Source of the DNA: Fibrobacteraceae bacterium
GTDB lineage: Bacteria; Fibrobacterota; Fibrobacteria; Fibrobacterales; Fibrobacteraceae
DNA length: 14,495 bases
Direction of reading: 5' to 3'
Assembly (NCBI GenBank): GCA_021443045.1
Contig: JABUUT010000023.1
Coordinates: 1 to 14,495 of the forward strand
The notes under the pieces were generated by a model. It worked only from the letters and a program-made list of their open reading frames with translations, had not been told where the DNA came from and did not search any database. A program made the position numbers and the translations under genes. This document shows positions 1 to 6,573 of the stretch, one piece after another (position 1 is the stretch's first letter; each line of letters opens with the position of its first letter).

Positions 1-138
1 ATGTACGCCTGGTACACCACGGGGGCTCGCGCCTTGCCTCTCTCCGCACTGCAGAAAAATAGCATTCCAGCACGGGTAATATTGGGGACGCACTGGCCCT
101 GTTCGGCTGCGGCACATACTGCTCGTGCTTATTTTTAA
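1..138. other. GC-rich block at window edge, open on both strands; small ORF or repeat copy
   Basis: This block is visibly richer in G and C than the AT-rich leader that follows it. On the plus strand it reads ATG to TAA as 45 codons (starts MYAWYTTGAR, ends AAAHTARAYF). On the minus strand one frame is also open across it and runs off the left edge (includes KNKHEQYVPQPN). No ribosome binding site can be judged because the window begins at the ATG. I do not recognise either product as a functional family. Simultaneous openness on both strands and the sharp composition change could mean a dispersed repeat, the end of a neighbouring gene, or a structured RNA. The sequence does not decide between them. 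Confidence 0.2.
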
Positions 139-151
139 GTACACTTAAAAA
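132..151. repeat. AT-rich inverted repeat followed by T-tract; possible weak terminator or operator
   Basis: Two perfect 9-base arms (TTTTTAAGT at 132-140 and ACTTAAAAA at 143-151) flank an AC spacer. A T-rich tract follows to about position 182. The stem holds only one G-C pair, so as a plus-strand terminator for whatever lies to the left it would be weak. As DNA it could equally be a protein-binding palindrome upstream of the fibro-slime gene. The symmetry is seen directly; any function is inference. Confidence 0.35.
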
Positions 152-222
152 CTTTTGTTTTTATGTTTTTACTTCTTTTTTTTGATACAGAATGTATTTT
201 ATGGGTGAGTGTTTTGAGGAAA

Positions 223-228
223 AAGGAG
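223..228 (+). promoter_or_regulatory. Shine-Dalgarno AAGGAG for the fibro-slime gene
   Basis: AAGGAG lies 10 bases before the ATG at 239 and supports that start, which also begins directly with a signal peptide. It is one of the clearer Shine-Dalgarno sequences in this window. A TATTTT at 195-200 could be the -10 box, but no convincing -35 box goes with it. Confidence 0.6.
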
Positions 229-238
229 TTTCTGTTTT

Positions 239-3200
239 ATGAAACAGATTGGTTTGGGAGTGTTTCTCATTTTTTTGTTTTGTTCGGTGGCCTGTGCCAG
301 CCTTACTTTGCATATCCAGTTTCCTTGGGGCAATGATTCGTCGAAAGATGGGTATATGTTGCATGTTCTCGGTGGTGCTGGAGGTGGCTACAATCCTGGT
401 TTTGGTGCTGGTTCTTCTACCATCATGACCGACGAAGGCAACGGCTGGTTTTCGTATGTTTGGGAAAAAGAAATTTCCCAATTTCAGGACTGGGAAAAGT
501 TTAATATTTCTGCCTATCCCAATACAGATGACCAAAATTATAACAACAATAACGGAGTTAAATGGGTAAATGGCTCAGGAACTCAATACGAGTTTACCAT
601 GGCTCAAATTTTTGGCACTGAAACAGAAGTTTGGCTCTATGTGGACCAAACGGACCATTATACCTTCACAAAGAGTTTTGCGGCGCCCGGCTCCAAGATA
701 GTATGGTTTAAAAGTCCATGGGGCAACCATGCTTTGCCACAGATGATTTTTGGTTTAGATACCATTACTATGCATTTTGATTATGAATCATCCAAGTGCG
801 GCTGGTTCTATGGTTCCGTTTCTCCGGCTCAAGTTTCGGCGAACCCCAGTTTGTCTGCTTATTTCCGCCGGTTTGCTAGCCCTTGGTTGTCGGTTCCCGA
901 AAATAATGAAGTTGTTGACTTGTCTGTGGGCCTATCTTCTGCAGATACCGTTTTTGTAGATGGTACCGTGGCCCCCATTAGTGTTGGCAATCGAATTGGC
1001 ACGCCTGGAGTTTGTTTTGATTCTTCCCGCACCCTACACATTTATAATCCTTGGCGTTCCAATTCTACATACCGCGACACAGCTCTATGCATTTCTGTGG
1101 GCAACAACATTATAAACAACGCCACAGCCATGGAGGCTGACGAATACAAGTACTGGTATAAATACATATTTTCTGCTGCCACGGCATCATCTTCTGCTTG
1201 GGGTAGTGGAGGAGCTTCTGTTCAACTGTATCCCATGCCAAACATGTGGCCTCAGGTTGTTTTCTTTCAAGAAGCACAAAAGCCTATCATTTCTCAATTT
1301 TTCCCAGCTGGAGTTTATGAAGCCTGGCTGTATCCTACAAAAAGTGGCAGGTACGACTTAAAATTTTCTCCTCCCGACCCTAAGGTGATTCGCCTAATGA
1401 GCCCCTGGGAAAACATGAGCCCGTCCATGATTGTGGAAGGAGACACCATTAAGATGGGGCCATTCTCCAAGGATACCTGCGGTTGGTACGAAGGAATCCA
1501 GTACAAGCATACCGAAAATTGGGAGGTTTTCTTTAGGCAGTCCTTTGGATTTGAAACTTACTATGCCGAGGGTTCTTATCCAGAAGGGGAGGGGCCTGGT
1601 ACCTTAATTTCTTTAGACACTATGATTAATTTGCTGGGATACGATACCTTGTGGATTATGCCTAGCCCCACTTTGAGCAGTGCTCCAAAACAGTATGATT
1701 ATTATCCTGGCAAGTTGGGAATATGCCCAACCATGAAGATTTCCGCCCTGGTGTTGGATTGGGCGGGTGAAGGTTTTGATGATAGTATTGATGTAGACTT
1801 TGGTGGCATTTACCAAGGAAACCAATATACTACGGTTACCTATCTAGATTCTACGGGTGTAGAAAAAACAAATGCGGTTTGCGCTGGTCATGTACGGGGC
1901 ATGGTTCAAGATACCTTGGTGAACGGCCTTCCTGCTCGAGTGGATTCTTCAGTGTACCCTTGGGGGGAGTGTTCTGCGGCTCACGAAATTGAAAAGTGGT
2001 TTGTTCCTGTAGAGGTAGCCTACGATGCCAGTGGCAAGGCTTATACCAACGCTGTTTGCAAGGACATTGACCTTACTTTGGATGAAGAGGGTTTTTGGTT
2101 GGCCGATATTTCCGAAAGCCATGAGAGGGGAGGATTTTTCCCCTTGGATGATTGGGTATACCTAGATTCTGCCGAAACGGTAAAAAATCCGAAGTACGAC
2201 TGGAAACCGGAATTGGCCACATCTGTAGATGGTAAAACCATACAGCACAATTACAGTTTCTCCATGAAAATTTCGGCACAGTTCCAATATGTAAAGGGCC
2301 AGTACTTTGAATTTCGTGGCGACGACGATGTGTGGGTTTATATTGACAACCGCCTTGTGGTAGACATTGGTGGCTGTCATAGCCCCGTGGAAGGTGCTGT
2401 AGACTTGGATACCATGAATCTTATAGAGGGAAAAACCTATCCGTTCCACATTTTCTTCTCGGAACGGAATGCCACAGGCTCCAATTTTAAGATGCGCACT
2501 TCCATAAATTTGCAAACCGAAAAAACTTATATGCCCATACAGATTCCTAGAACAGATGGGAATATCCAGTATGAAATTTGGCAGCGCATTGTAGAAGAAA
2601 ATTTGACCTGTGACATTTCTAGCATAGGCAAGGTGGAAACAAAACCAGCCCAGTCGGTATTTGTGCTGCTGGGTGGTTCAATGCCTGCAGAAGGTAAGGC
2701 TCTGGAAATACCTGGGGTTTACTATGGTGGCATTACCATTTCCGAAAACATGGCCGGATTTGTAATCGATACGGCAGCCATTATTCGCACCCGTTCACTT
2801 CCCCCTGGAAACTACATTTTGCAATACGCCTTGGCCAGTGATATTTCTCAATACGACTATACCACTTTTGTGGTTCCGGAGTATCCTTTGCCCACCATCG
2901 CTTTTGCCGATACACTTACTGGGGATACTTTGCCAGAGGCTATGCAGATTATTGAAGATACTTTGTACATATCCATTCCGGTGCGGATGAGTGTAAAAGT
3001 TTTATACTTTGGTGAAACTTGTGCTGATTGCCAAGTGGTGCTAGATTTAAAAACCTCCGACTCCCTTATTTTCTTGGACATGAACGATCAGGAAATTACG
3101 ACTGTAGAAACTGATGCTCAGGGCTTTGCACACTTTAAAGTTATGGGAACGGCTGCTGCCAATGATGTTTCTTTTACCGTTTCCGGTAATTCTGTAGATA

Positions 3201-4432
3201 ATGTACTCACATGGAAACACCTTAACTTTAAGGAGCCTTTGGTTCCCTATGCTAAAAAAGGTGGCTTCTTTGACAGAAACGGCGATGGCATTCCCGACAG
3301 CATCTATGTTTCCTTTAACAGAAAATTTGAAGAAGACATTCCCGATAGAATTTCTTGGCTCATAGGCGATTCTACATGGCACGACATTTTGGGCACAAGT
3401 AATGTGGTTAACCATATTGAGGAAGATTCTCTGTTGACCATTGTTTCGCAGGCGGGTTCCAACCTTTTGAATTTTACCTTTACAGGCATGGAACAAGACC
3501 CCTACAAGGGTGGCTTTAAATACCATTACATTTACACCGACCCAGAAACAGGAGAAGTGCTTGATTTGCAAGATATGCGCGCCTCCCTAAATGATAATGT
3601 TGGTGCCATTGTAATGAGTGCCGTTGTTACCCCACAATCGGATAATGTTAGCATGCTTACCATATTGCTAAGCGAGGGATCCGACGCTGCCAACTTGGAT
3701 GTGGCTAGTTTGTTTGAATTAAAAGTTTGGCGAATGGGAAACGAAGTGTCTAGCTCTGTTATGGCAAGAAACCCAAAAGTTTCTAGAAACGGCCTACGAT
3801 ACGATATTTACTATTATTCCGATGAAACGGGAGTGCTCCCCAGTGTAGGTGATTCCATACGGCTTGTCCCGGGTCTTTTAAAAGATTTAAGTGGCAATAC
3901 GCCTCATATTAACAACCCGTGGGTTCGCATTACGGGGGGCCAGCGCTTGGGCGTTGAACTTGCAGATGTGGTAACCATTGGCACGGAAAAGGCTATGGAA
4001 ACGGCTTTGCAAAATAATGTAACGGCAATGCCTGTTTCTGTGGATATGACTATTAAGGATGTTCAAAATACAATAGGATTACCAGGACATTTGCTAACCT
4101 ACAACTTGCAAGATTTGGGTGTTACCGCTAGAGATTCGTTGCCCTTAGATTCTATTCGCATTACTTGGAGCGTTTATTACTTCTCCAACATTGGGCAGTT
4201 TATTAGTGAAGCAAAGGGTGTGGTATCTTGTGCCGACCAGGCTGTTTTTGGTGGAGACTGCACTAAAAATGCCGCTCGCATATTCTTGGCTTGGAATGGC
4301 CGAAGCCACAAGGGCCGCCTTGTGGGAACCGGTGCCTACATTTCAAAACTGGATTGGCGTGTAAAGGCCGGTGGAGAAACGGTTGGGAAAAAATATGGTA
4401 CATACACCATAGGCGTAATTCGAGGAAAATAG
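239..4432 (+). CDS. Secreted multidomain fibro-slime protein
   Basis: A 1397-residue surface or exported protein. Residues 1-20 form a signal peptide with a hydrophobic core and a likely ACA|S cleavage; C19 lacks a good lipobox. Residues 22-498 hold four modules whose PW motifs sit at 29-30, 160-161, 271-272 and 389-390. Modules 1 and 3 resemble each other (TLHI..PW, later WLY), and so do modules 2 and 4 (SPW, GDTI, CGW, FxR), giving A-B-A-B. Residues about 499-760 form the fibro-slime domain (TIGR02148 type), with GDDDVW at 694-699 and SERNATGSNF from 741. Ig-like beta-rich sequence follows. A thrombospondin-3-like calcium loop (DRNGDGIPD) starts at 1012. The C-terminus from about 1345 (WNGR, GRLVGTGAY) resembles FlgD-like or type IX sorting regions. 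Fibro-slime proteins in Fibrobacter are outer-membrane proteins associated with cellulose adhesion; adhesion here is inferred. No glycoside hydrolase domain is recognised. It appears to be monocistronic. Confidence 0.88.
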   Translation: MKQIGLGVFLIFLFCSVACASLTLHIQFPWGNDSSKDGYMLHVLGGAGGGYNPGFGAGSSTIMTDEGNGWFSYVWEKEISQFQDWEKFNISAYPNTDDQNYNNNNGVKWVNGSGTQYEFTMAQIFGTETEVWLYVDQTDHYTFTKSFAAPGSKIVWFKSPWGNHALPQMIFGLDTITMHFDYESSKCGWFYGSVSPAQVSANPSLSAYFRRFASPWLSVPENNEVVDLSVGLSSADTVFVDGTVAPISVGNRIGTPGVCFDSSRTLHIYNPWRSNSTYRDTALCISVGNNIINNATAMEADEYKYWYKYIFSAATASSSAWGSGGASVQLYPMPNMWPQVVFFQEAQKPIISQFFPAGVYEAWLYPTKSGRYDLKFSPPDPKVIRLMSPWENMSPSMIVEGDTIKMGPFSKDTCGWYEGIQYKHTENWEVFFRQSFGFETYYAEGSYPEGEGPGTLISLDTMINLLGYDTLWIMPSPTLSSAPKQYDYYPGKLGICPTMKISALVLDWAGEGFDDSIDVDFGGIYQGNQYTTVTYLDSTGVEKTNAVCAGHVRGMVQDTLVNGLPARVDSSVYPWGECSAAHEIEKWFVPVEVAYDASGKAYTNAVCKDIDLTLDEEGFWLADISESHERGGFFPLDDWVYLDSAETVKNPKYDWKPELATSVDGKTIQHNYSFSMKISAQFQYVKGQYFEFRGDDDVWVYIDNRLVVDIGGCHSPVEGAVDLDTMNLIEGKTYPFHIFFSERNATGSNFKMRTSINLQTEKTYMPIQIPRTDGNIQYEIWQRIVEENLTCDISSIGKVETKPAQSVFVLLGGSMPAEGKALEIPGVYYGGITISENMAGFVIDTAAIIRTRSLPPGNYILQYALASDISQYDYTTFVVPEYPLPTIAFADTLTGDTLPEAMQIIEDTLYISIPVRMSVKVLYFGETCADCQVVLDLKTSDSLIFLDMNDQEITTVETDAQGFAHFKVMGTAAANDVSFTVSGNSVDNVLTWKHLNFKEPLVPYAKKGGFFDRNGDGIPDSIYVSFNRKFEEDIPDRISWLIGDSTWHDILGTSNVVNHIEEDSLLTIVSQAGSNLLNFTFTGMEQDPYKGGFKYHYIYTDPETGEVLDLQDMRASLNDNVGAIVMSAVVTPQSDNVSMLTILLSEGSDAANLDVASLFELKVWRMGNEVSSSVMARNPKVSRNGLRYDIYYYSDETGVLPSVGDSIRLVPGLLKDLSGNTPHINNPWVRITGGQRLGVELADVVTIGTEKAMETALQNNVTAMPVSVDMTIKDVQNTIGLPGHLLTYNLQDLGVTARDSLPLDSIRITWSVYYFSNIGQFISEAKGVVSCADQAVFGGDCTKNAARIFLAWNGRSHKGRLVGTGAYISKLDWRVKAGGETVGKKYGTYTIGVIRGK

Positions 4433-4468
4433 TCGAGTATTGATTTCAATCATTGCTAGAGGCACCCT

Positions 4469-5215
4469 TTAGTCGCCAAACCCGATGCGGGCCTGAAAGT
4501 GGCATTTATTGGCGTCGAATTCATTGACTCCAAAAACTTTCGCATGATGGTTTGAATTTTCAAAACGAATGATTCTTACGGTTTCGCCCAAAGGAATTTG
4601 GTTGATGTAGTTCATTTGTATGGAACGAACCTGCCTGTTCTTGATTTCGTCTAAAGAAAGAGCGTCCATAACCCAGTCTACATAGCGGCAGTGGTTTACA
4701 TGGCGATTCATATCCAAATCGCTATATCGTGCAATTTTTCTAAAGGCCAGCACGGGGTTTTGTCCTGGATCCAGAATGTCTAGCATGTCTGGAAGGGCGT
4801 TTCGGTCGGGGTATAGGGGAGGTGGGCAAGGGCTGTTGGCTGGGTTTTCAGACTTGCCGGTTTTAAGATTCACCAGGAGCCACGAAGAAGTGGCTTGTGC
4901 AATGGCATTTCCTTGGGAGTCTAGAATGGAATAGTCTTTTAAACACACCTTATCGTTATAAAATTCCTTGGCCCATGTGGAAATGGTCAGCTTTTCACCC
5001 CACACAGGCGTGTGGTTGATTCGAATTTTTAGGCGGGTAATGACGTAGGTATAACCCAGCTTTAGAAGCTTCCACAGCCCGAATCCATTTATTTCTGCGT
5101 CGGCAATGGCCGTTTCTTCCATAAAAAGGAAAAGATTAGACAATTTGAGGCGGCTGTTGTGGTCGCAGTCCGAAAAGCGTACATCAAAAGTCTTTGAGGT
5201 GATTTCTGGTTCCAT
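4469..5215 (-). CDS. Acyl-ACP thioesterase (FatA/FatB-like, double hotdog)
   Basis: A 248-residue cytoplasmic protein expected to hydrolyse acyl-acyl carrier protein, ending chain elongation and releasing free fatty acid. The N-terminal hotdog (about 5-120) includes DCDHNSRLKLSN and EETAIADAE. The C-terminal hotdog (about 155-248) carries DMNRHVN, with D168, N170 and H172 matching the Asp-Asn-His active-site motif of plant FatA/FatB. The length fits bacterial members; plant enzymes are longer because of transit peptides. The gene converges on the fibro-slime gene (36-base gap) and diverges from aroA across 50 bases. No Shine-Dalgarno sequence precedes the ATG (AAAACGCC before it), and a poor -10-like TAGTAA lies only 6 bases upstream. 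Chain-length preference cannot be read from the sequence. Confidence 0.85.
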   Translation of the reverse strand: MEPEITSKTFDVRFSDCDHNSRLKLSNLFLFMEETAIADAEINGFGLWKLLKLGYTYVITRLKIRINHTPVWGEKLTISTWAKEFYNDKVCLKDYSILDSQGNAIAQATSSWLLVNLKTGKSENPANSPCPPPLYPDRNALPDMLDILDPGQNPVLAFRKIARYSDLDMNRHVNHCRYVDWVMDALSLDEIKNRQVRSIQMNYINQIPLGETVRIIRFENSNHHAKVFGVNEFDANKCHFQARIGFGD

Positions 5216-5229
5216 GGCGTTTTACTATT

Positions 5230-5258
5230 TTGAAGGTGTGTTTTAAATAATCTATAAT
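5230..5258 (+). promoter_or_regulatory. Putative aroA promoter giving a leaderless mRNA
   Basis: TTGAAG at 5230-5235 and a perfect TATAAT at 5253-5258 are separated by 17 bases, the standard sigma-70-type spacing. Only seven T residues separate the TATAAT from the aroA ATG at 5266, so transcription should begin at or within a base or two of the start codon. No Shine-Dalgarno sequence is possible in the remaining space. An in-frame TAA at 5248-5250 excludes a start further upstream. Confidence 0.6.
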
Positions 5259-5265
5259 TTTTTTT

Positions 5266-6573
5266 ATGACAGAACCTTTTTCTCGCCCCAGTTCTATTCA
5301 AATTCCCGCCCTCCATTCCTTTGGAGGGGAAATTCGTTTGCCAGGATCTAAAAGCATTACAAACCGAGCCTTTTTAATAGCGGCATTGGCAAAGGGAAAA
5401 ACAAAACTTTGCAACCTGCTGCGCAGCGACGATACACGCTACATGGGGGCGGCTTTAAATGAGCTGGGTGTAAAAATAGACTTTAACGAAGATTACTCCG
5501 AGGCTGTGGTAAATGGCCTGGGGGCCCCTATTGAATGTGATAAAAAAGAAGGGGCGGAACTGTACTTAGGTAACGCTGGTACTGCCATGCGTTCTCTTTG
5601 TGCGGCCTTGACTTTGGGCCGTGGCCTGTTTTGTTTGCGTGGTGAAGAACGAATGAAGGAGCGGCCCATTAGGGATTTGGTTGAAGCCTTGAGAAGCCTT
5701 GGAGCTGAAATTGACTATGAAGAAAGTGACGGCTACCCACCAGTAAGGATACATGCCAATGGTTTAAAAGGCGGGTTGGTAAAAGTTCGTGGAAACATCT
5801 CCAGCCAGTATTTAACAGCCCTTTTAATTTGTGCGCCCTACGCCAAGGAGCCTTTGCATATTCAGGTGGAAGGCCCGCTTATTTCGGCCCCATACATTCT
5901 GCTTACGCTAGATGTAATGAAAAAGTTTGGCATAGAGGTGCGCCATGAAAACCTTACAGACTTTTATGTTCCCCAAGGGGTGTACCAGTCTTTAGAAGTG
6001 TACAATGTGGAAGGGGATGCTTCTTCTGCCAGTTACCCTTTGGCGGCAGCGGCCATTACCGGGGGAACTGTGAGGGTGCTGGGCTTAGGCAGCAACAGCA
6101 TTCAGGGGGATTTGGCTTTTACAAAAGTGTTGCAGCAGATGGGTGCCCAAATTGAAATAGGCCCCGACTATGTGGAGTGCACTGGCAAGGAACTTTGTGC
6201 GGTGGATTTGAATTTGAACGACATTCCCGATGCGGCCATGACGGTGGCGGTACTTGCCTTGTTTGCCAAGGGAACTTCTAGAATTAGCGGCATTGCCAGT
6301 TGGCGTGTTAAGGAAACCGACCGCATTGCAGCTATTTCGGCGGAACTCCAGAAGGTGGGAGCCACGGTGGTTACCGACAACGATTCCATTACCATCACGC
6401 CTCCAGAAACATTGCTGCCAGCCACCATAGAAACCTACAACGACCATCGCATGGCTATGTGCTTTAGCCTTGTTGCCTTAGGTGGCGTTCCTATAAAAAT
6501 TCTGGATCCGGCCTGCGTGAACAAAACGTACCCCACCTATTTTGAGGATTTCTTAAAACATGCCTCGCTGTAA
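5266..6573 (+). CDS. aroA: 3-phosphoshikimate 1-carboxyvinyltransferase (EPSP synthase)
   Basis: Cytoplasmic enzyme of the shikimate pathway: shikimate-3-phosphate plus PEP gives EPSP plus phosphate, leading to chorismate. The 435 residues compare with 427 in E. coli. Motifs in order: LPGSKSITNRA 25-35, LGNAGTAMR 101-109, KERPIRDL 131-138, GNISSQYLTALL 176-187, catalytic Asp D322 in IPDAAMT, KETDR 349-353, YNDHRMAM 391-398 and CVNKTYPTYF 417-426. These define a class I type enzyme with an intact active site. S110 takes the place of the proline that follows NAGTAMR in E. coli (P101). The start fits the E. coli N-terminus, no upstream start is available, and the mRNA is probably leaderless. The 3' end overlaps the next gene by 14 bases, so the two are probably cotranscribed. 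Confidence 0.97.
   Translation: MTEPFSRPSSIQIPALHSFGGEIRLPGSKSITNRAFLIAALAKGKTKLCNLLRSDDTRYMGAALNELGVKIDFNEDYSEAVVNGLGAPIECDKKEGAELYLGNAGTAMRSLCAALTLGRGLFCLRGEERMKERPIRDLVEALRSLGAEIDYEESDGYPPVRIHANGLKGGLVKVRGNISSQYLTALLICAPYAKEPLHIQVEGPLISAPYILLTLDVMKKFGIEVRHENLTDFYVPQGVYQSLEVYNVEGDASSASYPLAAAAITGGTVRVLGLGSNSIQGDLAFTKVLQQMGAQIEIGPDYVECTGKELCAVDLNLNDIPDAAMTVAVLALFAKGTSRISGIASWRVKETDRIAAISAELQKVGATVVTDNDSITITPPETLLPATIETYNDHRMAMCFSLVALGGVPIKILDPACVNKTYPTYFEDFLKHASL

Noticed and set aside
201..242. 13-codon upstream reading frame ending in ATGA overlap with the fibro-slime start
   Set aside because: No ribosome binding site before its ATG, and the main gene has its own good AAGGAG.
161..535. 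124-codon minus-strand open frame over the fibro-slime start
   Set aside because: It covers the leader and signal-peptide region of the fibro-slime gene on the other strand, without a ribosome binding site or a known motif.
3047..3571. 174-codon minus-strand open frame within the fibro-slime gene
   Set aside because: Fully inside a well-supported coding gene, no recognisable domain, and composition typical of an antisense shadow.
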